A stretch of DNA of 39,833 bases. Origin: Ignavibacteriaceae bacterium. Lineage in GTDB: Bacteria > Bacteroidota > Ignavibacteria > Ignavibacteriales > Ignavibacteriaceae. Below the pieces are notes generated by a model. The model worked only from the letters and a program-made list of their open reading frames with translations. It searched no databases and was not told the origin of the DNA. The stretch spans positions 1 through 39,833 of the forward strand of contig JACAFA010000212.1 in assembly GCA_013388525.1 (NCBI GenBank), in the 5' to 3' direction. Shown piece after piece: positions 16,917 to 24,780 of this stretch. Both the position numbers and the translations under genes were made by a program. Every line of letters begins with the position of its first letter. Position 1 is the first letter of the stretch.

Positions 16917-17744
16917 ATGAAAGTAAATATTTTAATATCATTTCTGTTTCTGGCATTTGTTTCTGTTGTAATCATTGCCAACATAAACGACACTAAACTA
17001 ATTGGCTGTACGGAACTTAACGGTTACGGCTGTGTCTGCCATACAGTTGAGCGAGATACGTTAGTAAAGGTCTGGATAGAAGGTCCTGATTCACTTCTTG
17101 TTGGACAAACAGGCTACTATAAAATGTTTATGGCTGGTGGTCCGGCAGAAGCCGGCGGCTACAACGTTGCCGGAAGGTTCGGTGAAATGGTTTTAGTAGA
17201 CACATTTTCTTTCCAGCATCCGATGGCAATGAATGAATTAACTCAGGCTTTTTCTCTTCCATTCCCGACAACACAAGATACAATCTATTGGGCGTTTGGT
17301 TACATAGCAAGTCAATCATCACCTGAATGGGATACAATTTATTCCTGCGGGTTGAGTCTCGTTTGGGACTCAATTCCTGATTTCCGTGATCGTTGGAATT
17401 TTGGACCAAAGTTTCCTATTAAAATATTATCGATTACAGATTTTGAAGGGAATGCTTCTCAGCCAAAAGATTTTGTTTTATATCAGAATTATCCGAATCC
17501 GTTTAACCCGATAACCAGTATACAGTATGCAATAACCAGTAGGCAGTTTGTAACACTTAAGGTATTTGATCTACTCGGGAAAGAAGTTGCAACATTAGTT
17601 AATGAAGAACTGGAAGCTGGCATTTATAAAGTAGATTTTAATGTAGCTCAAATCTCCAGACCTGAGAATGCGAGTGGAATTTATTTTTATAAACTTCAGG
17701 TTGGTAACTTCAACGAGACGAGAAAGATGATTCTTCTAAAATGA
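16917..17744 (+). CDS. Small T9SS cargo with CxCH motif (choice-of-anchor V/Reelin-like)
   Basis: This is a 275-residue secreted protein. A hydrophobic N-terminal segment (NILISFLFLAFVSVVIIAN) acts as signal or anchor. It is followed at once by GCTELNGYGCVCHTVERD, with three cysteines and a CxCH motif. Next is a beta-sandwich with VWIEGPDSLLVGQTGYYKMFMAGGP and GGYNVAGRFGEM, which resembles the Reelin-like/choice-of-anchor V domains that often carry a G-C-x-C-H sequence. The sorting domain runs from [15 protein letters not shown] to TRKMILLK. CxCH is one residue short of a standard CxxCH haem site, so haem binding is uncertain. It ends by overlapping the convergent gene by 9 bp. Confidence 0.78.
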   Translation: MKVNILISFLFLAFVSVVIIANINDTKLIGCTELNGYGCVCHTVERDTLVKVWIEGPDSLLVGQTGYYKMFMAGGPAEAGGYNVAGRFGEMVLVDTFSFQHPMAMNELTQAFSLPFPTTQDTIYWAFGYIASQSSPEWDTIYSCGLSLVWDSIPDFRDRWNFGPKFPIKILSITDFEGNASQPKDFVLYQNYPNPFNPITSIQYAITSRQFVTLKVFDLLGKEVATLVNEELEAGIYKVDFNVAQISRPENASGIYFYKLQVGNFNETRKMILLK

Positions 17745-18479
17745 TTTTTGTACGTTAAAAGTTAAACTGGTTGGTAAGTTTGGCTGATTCATAAATCCCA
17801 CAGAAAAATTCCAGCTTACTTCTTCTTCAAGTCTGCTGTTGTAAGAGGAAACTAATCTTGCTGCATTTATTGCACTAATCACTCTGTTAAGTATTAATCC
17901 TCCAACCACAAAACGAATGTTATTGCTTGCTGTTTCACTTGAATTCCACATATCCCTGTATGTTCTCCGTTCGTCTGTCGTATTCCATTTCCAGAAATAT
18001 GTTTCTTCATTATACATTTCATCAAAATTTCTTTCTAAAGCTTTTTGATCGTTGTAAGAGTAAACGCTTGTATAATCTCCGATATTAGCATAAAAATCTT
18101 CATCTTTGTTGGCATCATTAATTACACCTGCTGTGGAAGCGGCGTATGTTTTATAATTATCTTCCTGCCAGTTTGAGTAAGCATTCATTCCTATTAATGT
18201 GCCCCACAAAACTCCATCAGCAATTGTAAAATACTTCCCTGAATTATAAGAATCAGCATAAAGCTCACCCATTCCAGGTAAAAGCAATGAATAAATTATT
18301 CCTAAACCAACACTCTTTTTTTCGCTGACTAAAAAAGAATTAATATTTACTTCCGATGTTTCGTAATTCACATCAGGATTTTTTATTGAGTTCCGGAGTT
18401 CAAGTATGGATATTGAATTATCAGTTTGAGGAAAGATAACTATGGATGAAAGCAGAACTATCAGCAGAAATAATTTCAT
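17736..18479 (-). CDS. DUF5683-like predicted envelope protein
   Basis: This is a 247-residue protein with a signal peptide (MKLFLLIVLLSSIVIFPQ). The block KKSVGLGIIYSLLLPGMGELYADSY followed by GKYFTIADGVLWGTLIGMNAYSNW has the S-L-x-L-P-G-x-G-x-x-Y signature and paired hydrophobic segments of DUF5683-type proteins. A second hydrophobic stretch, RFVVGGLILNRVISAINAARLV, lies near residue 195. Between them is a soluble Tyr/Asn/Asp-rich region. It is probably in the inner membrane or periplasm; function unknown. It is the last gene of the leftward run, 23 nt after mtaB, and its TAG stop overlaps the tail of the convergent T9SS gene by 9 bp, so no terminator fits between them. Confidence 0.7.
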   Translation of the reverse strand: MKLFLLIVLLSSIVIFPQTDNSISILELRNSIKNPDVNYETSEVNINSFLVSEKKSVGLGIIYSLLLPGMGELYADSYNSGKYFTIADGVLWGTLIGMNAYSNWQEDNYKTYAASTAGVINDANKDEDFYANIGDYTSVYSYNDQKALERNFDEMYNEETYFWKWNTTDERRTYRDMWNSSETASNNIRFVVGGLILNRVISAINAARLVSSYNSRLEEEVSWNFSVGFMNQPNLPTSLTFNVQKSF

Positions 18480-18502
18480 ATTTTTTTATTTTAAGTTTAT
18501 GA

Positions 18503-19831
18503 TTAAGAGGGGATTAAATCAACTGATTTTTTTGTGGATATTACTTCCCCGGTGCAGATTTCAGCATTTGATCCGGTTAAAATTATGGGACAAATCTGAC
18601 CGGTGAGCGCATCATTGTATTCAGCTTGAACTTTTATATAATTTGAAGTGAAGCTGTGCATCAAACCATTTTTATCAGCATTTTCAAAAATCACGCTCTG
18701 TTTTGTCCCAATCATATCAGAATAAAACTTTGCTCTTTTTTTCTCGCTTAATATTCTAAGAATATTATTTCTTCTTTTTCTTTCCTGAACATCAACTACT
18801 CCGGGAAGTGAGATGGCTTTTGTATCAGGTCTTTCAGAATAAGTAAAAACGTGAAGATAAGATATTGGAAGATCTCTAAGGAAGTTGTGTGTCTGAATAA
18901 AATCTTCTTCCGTTTCACCAGGAAATCCAACTATTACATCAATGCCAATTCCTGCATCGGGCAACCGGGTTTTTAATTTACTGATAAGATTTTGGTAATC
19001 ATCAATTGTGTACCGTCTTTGCATCGCTCTAAGAATTTTTGAACTGCCGCTCTGAAGCGGAATATGAAAATGATTACAAAGTTTTTCAGATTCAGCAACA
19101 AGATTAATTATCTCATCGGTTAAAAGATTAGGTTCAATTGAACTAATACGAATTCTGAATTCATCTTCAACTTTAATCAACTCAGATAAAAGATTGAAAA
19201 GATTTGTTCCGATATTTTTTCCGTAATCCCCAACATTCACTCCTGTAAGTACTATTTCTTTATAACCAGCAATAAGAAGTTTTTTAAACTCTTCAACAAC
19301 ATTATTCACAGGAAGACTTCTGCTTGCACCACGTGCTAAAGGAATAGTACAAAACGAACAAGTATAATCACATCCATCCTGAACTTTTAGAAACGCACGT
19401 GTTCGGTTATCAGCATCGGTTGAATGAGCAACACCAAACTCAGTCAGATTTTCAGTTGGAGTAACAGAAATACAGGTAAGCTCTCTTTTTTTGAAGTTAT
19501 CAATCAAAGAAAATAATTTGAACTTTTCATTGCTCCCTAATACAGCATCAACACCATCAATTTGCGCTATCTCATCAGGACGAAGCTGAGCGTAGCAACC
19601 TGTGATAATTATAAAAGCCTGAGGATTTTGCCGAAGAGCTCTTCGAATTATCTGTCGGCATTCTCGTTCAGCAGATTCTGTTACAGAACAGGTATTCAGG
19701 ACATATACGTCCGCTTCCTGCTGAAAATCAACCACTTCAAAGTTTCTTTCAAGAAACTGATTTCCGATTGATGAAGTCTCTGAATAATTCAGTTTGCAAC
19801 CAAGAGTATGTAGCGCTACTTTTTTCTGCAT
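18503..19831 (-). CDS. mtaB: tRNA (N6-threonylcarbamoyladenosine(37)-C2)-methylthiotransferase
   Basis: This is a 442-residue cytoplasmic radical-SAM enzyme that adds a methylthio group to t6A at position 37 of ANN-decoding tRNAs. The N-terminal UPF0004 domain has the auxiliary cluster cysteines C12 (TLGCKLN), C48 (NTCSVT) and C79 (TGCYAQ). The radical-SAM cluster motif is C154-x3-C158-x2-C161 in GCDYTCSFC. GASRSLP and the GVNVGDYG block favour MtaB over MiaB or RimO. The C-terminal TRAM domain is around residues 370-430 (SDMIGTKQSVIFENADKNG). Length is normal. It lies 56 nt after rpsA, with the rpsA terminator hairpin in that gap, so it may need readthrough or its own promoter. Confidence 0.93.
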   Translation of the reverse strand: MQKKVALHTLGCKLNYSETSSIGNQFLERNFEVVDFQQEADVYVLNTCSVTESAERECRQIIRRALRQNPQAFIIITGCYAQLRPDEIAQIDGVDAVLGSNEKFKLFSLIDNFKKRELTCISVTPTENLTEFGVAHSTDADNRTRAFLKVQDGCDYTCSFCTIPLARGASRSLPVNNVVEEFKKLLIAGYKEIVLTGVNVGDYGKNIGTNLFNLLSELIKVEDEFRIRISSIEPNLLTDEIINLVAESEKLCNHFHIPLQSGSSKILRAMQRRYTIDDYQNLISKLKTRLPDAGIGIDVIVGFPGETEEDFIQTHNFLRDLPISYLHVFTYSERPDTKAISLPGVVDVQERKRRNNILRILSEKKRAKFYSDMIGTKQSVIFENADKNGLMHSFTSNYIKVQAEYNDALTGQICPIILTGSNAEICTGEVISTKKSVDLIPS

Positions 19832-19843
19832 GGTATTTAAAAG

Positions 19844-19868
19844 AAAAGCGGGTTTCTCTCCCGCTTTT
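19844..19868 (-). terminator. Terminator or attenuator between rpsA and mtaB
   Basis: A perfect 9-bp stem, AAAAGCGGG (19844-19852) and CCCGCTTTT (19860-19868), with a 7-nt loop. Read leftward, the second arm ends in CTTTTCTTTT. It lies about 20 nt after the rpsA stop and 13 nt before the mtaB start, so it probably lowers rpsA read-through into mtaB. Confidence 0.8.
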
Positions 19869-19887
19869 CAGATTGTTCATATTTAAC

Positions 19888-21708
19888 TTACTGAGGTTCT
19901 TCTGTTTTCTTAACTTCCGCCGGACTTTCCTGAACTTCAAATATCGGAAATTCAGAAGAATCAATTGCGCCGGTCTCAGCATTCTTAATGCTATCTAAAG
20001 ATACTTTATCGAGTTTATGCTTGTTAAGATAATCAAGTATTTCGGTATCAGGTTTATCCTTTAAAGCAGCGATTGTACTAAGAACAATTTTTTTATTGCT
20101 CTTGTCAAATTCAATCACTTTAATTGGGATAACATCATCAACAGGAAAATGCATTGCCAGGTTTTTCAATTTTGAAGTTGATAATTGATTAGCCGGAACA
20201 AATCCATCAACACCTTCCGGTAATTCAGCTATCAAACCTTTTTCAATGATTCTGACAACTTTACCTGTAGTGATTGTTCCAACAGAAAATTTCTGTTCGA
20301 ATGTATCCCAGGGATTATCCATTATCTGTTTATGACCGAGAGAAATTTTTCTCGATTCGACATCAACACTGAGAACAATAACTTCAAGGGATTCACCTTT
20401 TTTAACAACTTCACCGGGATGACGGATTTTCTTCGTCCACGAAAGATCAGATATGTGAACAAGTCCATCAACCCCCGGTTCGAGTTCAACGAATACACCA
20501 AAGTTGGTAAGATTTCTTGCAACACCGGTATGTCTTGATCCAACCGGATATTTTATCATCAAAGTCTGCCACGGATCCGGTTCGAGTTGTTTAATGCCGA
20601 GAGAAATTTTCTTTTCTTCTTTATCAAGACTCAGGATAATTGCTTCCACCATTTGACCCATAGCAACAACCTGCGAAGGATGTTTTATATGTTGTGTCCA
20701 GCTCATTTCTGAATTATGAATTAATCCTTCAATTCCTTTCTCAATTTCTATGAAAGCACCATATTCTGTAAGTGATACCACTCTTCCGGTAACTTTATCA
20801 CCGATTTTATACTTCTCATCGATGTTTTCCCATGGATGAGGAAGAAGCTTTTTAAGACTAAGTGATATTCTTTTCTTTGCGTCATCATAATCAGTAACGA
20901 CAACTTTCAAAGTTTCATCAAGCTTAACAACTTCGCTTGGGTGATTTATTCTTCCCCAGCTGAGATCTGTTATGTGAATTAAACCATCAACACCACCGAG
21001 ATCAACGAACACACCAAAATCAGTAACAGCTTTTACTACACCTTCAAGAATTTGTCCTCTTTCAAGGCTTTCAAGAATTGCTTTTCTCTGATCAGCTATT
21101 TCTTCTTCGATGAGTACTTTGTGAGATACTACAACGTTTTCTGTAGGAATGTTGACTTTAACCACTTTAAATTCCATTGTTTGTCCAACGAGAGCATCAA
21201 AATCTCTAATCGGTCTGATATCAATTTGTGAACCCGGGAGAAATGCTTCCATTCCTATTAAATCAACGACCATTCCGCCCTTGATTCTTTTAATTATTTT
21301 TCCATCAATGATTTCACCGGTTTCGTGGGCTCTTAATACTTTTGCCCATATTCTTAAGAAATCAGCTCTTGATTTGCTTAGAACAAGATTACCTTCAAGA
21401 TCTTCAACACTTTCAAGAACAACTTCAACTTCCTGTCCGACTTCCAGTTTTGCGTCTTCACCGAATTCACTTCTTGGTATTGTTCCTTCAGACTTAAATC
21501 CGACATCGATAATTACATTATCATCCTGAATTCTGACAAGTTTGCCTTTAACCAGCTCACCCTGTTTAACATCTCTGAATGATTCGGTGTAAAGATTTGC
21601 TAACTGTTCAAATTCCTCCTGTGTGTAATCATAAGTATTGAATTTGTTTTTTGCCTTCTCGAAATCTTCTAATACATTGGTTGACTTTTCTTTAACATCA
21701 GCGGTCAT
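19888..21708 (-). CDS. rpsA: 30S ribosomal protein S1
   Basis: This is a 606-residue protein with six tandem S1 (OB-fold) RNA-binding domains. Repeats are marked by GVFVDLGGVDGLIHITDLSW, GAFIEIEKGIEGLIHNSEMSW, GVFVELEPGVDGLVHISDLSW and a last GLIAELPEGVDGFVPANQLS. Two more divergent N-terminal copies begin near residues 50 and 135 (GKLVRIQDDNVIIDVG, GKIIKRIKGGMVVDLIG). The first two bind the ribosome through S2 and the rest bind mRNA. The acidic tail (QESPAEVKKTEEPQ) and extra N-terminal 45 residues are usual in Bacteroidota. The start has AGGAGGATTA upstream. Its place directly after cmk is a widely conserved arrangement. Confidence 0.96.
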   Translation of the reverse strand: MTADVKEKSTNVLEDFEKAKNKFNTYDYTQEEFEQLANLYTESFRDVKQGELVKGKLVRIQDDNVIIDVGFKSEGTIPRSEFGEDAKLEVGQEVEVVLESVEDLEGNLVLSKSRADFLRIWAKVLRAHETGEIIDGKIIKRIKGGMVVDLIGMEAFLPGSQIDIRPIRDFDALVGQTMEFKVVKVNIPTENVVVSHKVLIEEEIADQRKAILESLERGQILEGVVKAVTDFGVFVDLGGVDGLIHITDLSWGRINHPSEVVKLDETLKVVVTDYDDAKKRISLSLKKLLPHPWENIDEKYKIGDKVTGRVVSLTEYGAFIEIEKGIEGLIHNSEMSWTQHIKHPSQVVAMGQMVEAIILSLDKEEKKISLGIKQLEPDPWQTLMIKYPVGSRHTGVARNLTNFGVFVELEPGVDGLVHISDLSWTKKIRHPGEVVKKGESLEVIVLSVDVESRKISLGHKQIMDNPWDTFEQKFSVGTITTGKVVRIIEKGLIAELPEGVDGFVPANQLSTSKLKNLAMHFPVDDVIPIKVIEFDKSNKKIVLSTIAALKDKPDTEILDYLNKHKLDKVSLDSIKNAETGAIDSSEFPIFEVQESPAEVKKTEEPQ

Positions 21709-21738
21709 TAATCCTCCTGAAATGATTTAGATACCTTT

Positions 21739-21760
21739 CTGTTCAAAACCGGAAGAACAG
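21739..21760 (-). promoter_or_regulatory. Inverted repeat in the rpsA leader
   Basis: CTGTTC (21739-21744) and GAACAG (21755-21760) are separated by 10 nt in the 95-nt gap between cmk and rpsA, about 30 nt upstream of the rpsA ATG. S1 represses its own translation through leader structure in gammaproteobacteria. A similar role here is only a suggestion. Confidence 0.3.
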
Positions 21761-21803
21761 GCAAGATATATTTTGTTTTATTTAACATAATGATTTAGCC
21801 GGT

Positions 21804-22511
21804 TTATTTATTTTTTATTTTCAGTTCAATATTTTTTTTAAGAGCAACTTTTTTTACTTCTTCTAAAATCAGGTTTACCTGTTCATCAATTGTTACGTTT
21901 GTCGTATCAACCTCAACAGCATCTTCTGCTTTTGTTAATGGACTGTCATTTCTGCTGGAATCAATTTTATCTCTGTTTGAAAGATTATTTTTTATCTCAT
22001 CTACAGGGATACCAAATCCACTTACTGAATATTCCCTGGCTCTGCGGTCAGCTCTTGTATCAAGTGAAGCTGTTAAGAAAATTTTTACATCAGCATTCGG
22101 AAAAACTACAGTGCCAATATCTCTGCCTTCCATTACAACACCATTTCCACTGATGCTCATTTCTCTTTGTTTCTCAACGAGCAGCCTTCTTACTTCACTG
22201 ATTTTACTAACATCACTGACGTGAGCATTAACTTCAGCCGATCTTATTTCTTTCGTAACATCCTTATCATTTAAATGAACAAGGACATTGCCATCTTCAT
22301 AACTGAGATTAATTTTACAATTCCTTGCCAGTTCAATTATTCGCGCTTCATTTTCAATTGCTTCATTTTCCAAAGCAAGATAAGTTACCGCACGGTACAT
22401 TGCACCGGTGTCAATGTAAATATAACCAAGTTTCTGTGCGATAAGCTTAGCCGATGTGCTTTTTCCGGAACCGGCAGGACCATCAATAGCGATGATAAGT
22501 CCTTTTGACAT
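21804..22511 (-). CDS. cmk: Cytidylate kinase
   Basis: This is a 235-residue cytoplasmic kinase that converts CMP and dCMP to the diphosphates with ATP. The P-loop GPAGSGKST is at residues 11-19. The CMP-binding region IDTGAMYRAVTY is near residue 33, the conserved VVMEGRDIGTVVFPNA is near 128, and RADRRAREYSVSG forms the lid. Motif order and length are normal. The gene lies 97 nt downstream of dnaX and 95 nt upstream of rpsA; cmk-rpsA linkage is common in bacteria. Confidence 0.95.
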   Translation of the reverse strand: MSKGLIIAIDGPAGSGKSTSAKLIAQKLGYIYIDTGAMYRAVTYLALENEAIENEARIIELARNCKINLSYEDGNVLVHLNDKDVTKEIRSAEVNAHVSDVSKISEVRRLLVEKQREMSISGNGVVMEGRDIGTVVFPNADVKIFLTASLDTRADRRAREYSVSGFGIPVDEIKNNLSNRDKIDSSRNDSPLTKAEDAVEVDTTNVTIDEQVNLILEEVKKVALKKNIELKIKNK

Positions 22512-22607
22512 AGGTTACAAAAATATTGATATTTACTTCTAAATCAAAGGATTTTAATGATGGATGAAGAATGGAAATTGTCTGTTAGAAATTGAAAATA
22601 TAACAAT

Positions 22608-24260
22608 TCAGGCTATTTTTTCACCTCCAAGAGTGTTGATGATAATATCTTCATAAGTGTCTTCTGAATTGAGATTTTCAGATTTAGCCTTGACTGCTGT
22701 TTTGTTTGCGTCTTTATGAACGGTTTTTTCTGAACTTATTAAAAAATTAAACCTTCTGCCAAAAAACTCTTCAGATTTTTTTGCAAGATATTTTTCATTT
22801 AATCTGAAAGTGCTAAGGTCTTCAGCTTTTTCAGTTGAGAAATAAAGGTTGTTGTCCTTCAGAGAAATGAGATTGAAACTTTTAAGCGCAGGACCAAGTG
22901 TTAGTCCTTTTTCTATGTTGATCGATTCAATAAAATTTTCCCATCTTTTAATTATGTCATCGAAACTAAAATTGGGCTGCAATGCAGGACCTGAAATTAT
23001 TTCCCGAGATTTAACTTCAGTCAGGTCAAACTTTTTTACTTCAGCAGAAGGTTTATCTACTTTTTTTTTAATAGTTGGTTCTGGATTATAATAACTTTTA
23101 GTAGGCTCTTTAGTAACAATTTTGTTTTCATCAGAGCCAATTTCAAAAATTAATTGCGATAGTGTTTTTGTACTTTCGAGTGCAATAAGATGGCTCAGTA
23201 TGATTTCAATTTTAAGTCTTTGGTTTTGGGAAAAGCGTAATTCCTGCTGAGACCTGTTGAGAAAGTTTAGCAGCCGGAGAATGTCGCTCTCTGAAAATTT
23301 ATTCTTGTATTCAAGATATCTTGTCTTATAAATATCAGCAGTCTCAATTGCAGAAGTTGAATTGGTTACAACAGCTGATAAAATATTCCTGAAATGTTCA
23401 ACTAGTCCATCTATAAAATCACCAAAGTCCCAGCCGTTCTCATAAATTTTTTCTGAAGTATGAAAAACAACCTTGAAATCTTTTTCCAGTACGGCATCTG
23501 AAATAATAAAATATAACTCTTCATCAATAAGGTTTAACATTTGGGAAACAAGTTCAGCGTCAATTTTTCCCTTTGAAAAAGCCACTACCTGATCGAAATA
23601 ACTTTCAGCATCACGCAAGGCTCCATCTGCTTTCTTTGCGATAATAGTTAACGTCTTGTCATCAATTTTTATTTTTTCTTCATCAGCTATCATTTTCAGG
23701 GTTTCTTTAATTCTGTCAAGCTGAATTCTCCTGAAATCATACCGCTGACATCTTGAAATAATAGTTAACGGTACTTTGTGAACATCGGTTGTTGCAAAAA
23801 TAAAAATGATATGTGCCGGAGGTTCTTCAAGCGTTTTAAGAAAAGCATTGAATGACTCCTTCGTAAGCATATGTACTTCATCGATAATATAAACTTTGTA
23901 TTTACCACGTGTCGGTGCATATTTAACAGAATCACGCAATGTTCTTATTTCATCAATACCTCTGTTTGATGCTGCATCAATTTCAATTATATCAATCAAC
24001 TGAGAGTTCTGTATAGACTTACACATTTCACATTCATTGCACGGCTCTGAATTTTCCCGGTTTTCACAGTTTAAAGTTTTAGCGAGTATTCTTGCAGTAG
24101 TTGTTTTACCAACACCTCTTGGACCTGTAAAAAGATATGCGTGTGCAATTCTGTTTTCTTTGATTGCGTTTTTTAGTGTACTGGTAATGTGTTCCTGCCC
24201 GACAACATCTTCAAAACGCTGTGGTCTCCATTTTCTTGCTGTTACTACAAAATTGCTCAT
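22608..24260 (-). CDS. dnaX: DNA polymerase III subunit gamma/tau
   Basis: This is the 550-residue clamp-loader ATPase. The Walker A motif GPRGVGKT is at residues 46-53. The zinc-binding cysteines C65, C74, C77 and C80 follow (NCENRENSEPCNECEMC). Walker B/DEVH is in YIIDEVHMLT near residue 126, and the sensor 1 ATTDVHKVP and SRCQRYDFRR arginine-finger region come next. The lid and collar domains extend to about residue 360. The C-terminal part is lysine-rich and poorly conserved. It is only 12 nt downstream of msrC, so the two are probably cotranscribed. No slippery A-run for a gamma frameshift product was noticed, though I did not test this exhaustively. Confidence 0.95.
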   Translation of the reverse strand: MSNFVVTARKWRPQRFEDVVGQEHITSTLKNAIKENRIAHAYLFTGPRGVGKTTTARILAKTLNCENRENSEPCNECEMCKSIQNSQLIDIIEIDAASNRGIDEIRTLRDSVKYAPTRGKYKVYIIDEVHMLTKESFNAFLKTLEEPPAHIIFIFATTDVHKVPLTIISRCQRYDFRRIQLDRIKETLKMIADEEKIKIDDKTLTIIAKKADGALRDAESYFDQVVAFSKGKIDAELVSQMLNLIDEELYFIISDAVLEKDFKVVFHTSEKIYENGWDFGDFIDGLVEHFRNILSAVVTNSTSAIETADIYKTRYLEYKNKFSESDILRLLNFLNRSQQELRFSQNQRLKIEIILSHLIALESTKTLSQLIFEIGSDENKIVTKEPTKSYYNPEPTIKKKVDKPSAEVKKFDLTEVKSREIISGPALQPNFSFDDIIKRWENFIESINIEKGLTLGPALKSFNLISLKDNNLYFSTEKAEDLSTFRLNEKYLAKKSEEFFGRRFNFLISSEKTVHKDANKTAVKAKSENLNSEDTYEDIIINTLGGEKIA

Positions 24261-24272
24261 ACGATTATTTTC

Positions 24273-24773
24273 TTATTGATGATTCGATGGAAAGATTTCC
24301 TCACTTAGAAATTTACAAATTTCTTCTAAATATTTTTTATCAGTCATTCCAAATGAATTGTATTGATGACTATCCAGATCCAGCACACCAATTAAACGGT
24401 TATCCTTAATAAGAGGAATCACTATTTCTGATTTCGAATTGCTGTCGCATGCAATGTGCCCGGGAAATTTATCAACATCCGGGACAATGATTGTTTCTCT
24501 TTTTAATGCAGAACTGCCGCAAACGCCTTTACCGATTTCAATATTTGTGCAGGCAACTTTTCCCTGAAATGGTCCGAGGTAAAGTTTCTTTCCGTCAAAA
24601 AGATAGAAGCCAACCCAGCTTACTTTATCAAATGTATCTTTTATTACGGCTGTGAAGTTCGACAGACTGGAAATTAAATTATCTGCTTTAGCAAGAAGAG
24701 ATTTTAGTTGAGATGAAAGCAATCTGTATTTTTCTTCTTCAGCAAGATGCTTTTCAATACGGATTTCTTCCAT
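24273..24773 (-). CDS. msrC: Free methionine-(R)-sulfoxide reductase (GAF domain)
   Basis: This is a 166-residue cytoplasmic GAF-domain enzyme that reduces free L-methionine-(R)-sulfoxide using thioredoxin. The three redox cysteines are C75 (KVACTNI), C85 (GVCGSS) and C109 (HIACDS). Their 10- and 24-residue spacings equal those of the E. coli enzyme (C84, C94, C118). FYLFDGKKLYLGPFQG and SEIVIPLI...IGVLDLDSHQYNSF are also typical. Length matches the family. The gene sits 7 nt after lon and 12 nt before dnaX. The pairing with lon suggests a protein-quality or oxidative-stress context, which is inference. Confidence 0.92.
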   Translation of the reverse strand: MEEIRIEKHLAEEEKYRLLSSQLKSLLAKADNLISSLSNFTAVIKDTFDKVSWVGFYLFDGKKLYLGPFQGKVACTNIEIGKGVCGSSALKRETIIVPDVDKFPGHIACDSNSKSEIVIPLIKDNRLIGVLDLDSHQYNSFGMTDKKYLEEICKFLSEEIFPSNHQ

Positions 24774-24780
24774 TATAATT

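Noticed and set aside
17020..17045. Cytochrome c haem motif in the small T9SS protein
   Set aside because: The sequence is CVCH, one residue short of CxxCH, so a standard haem c site is not supported.
21149..21529. 126-codon plus-strand frame opposite rpsA
   Set aside because: It is antisense to well-conserved S1 domains, with a Ser/Thr/Pro/Leu-rich composition typical of a shadow frame.
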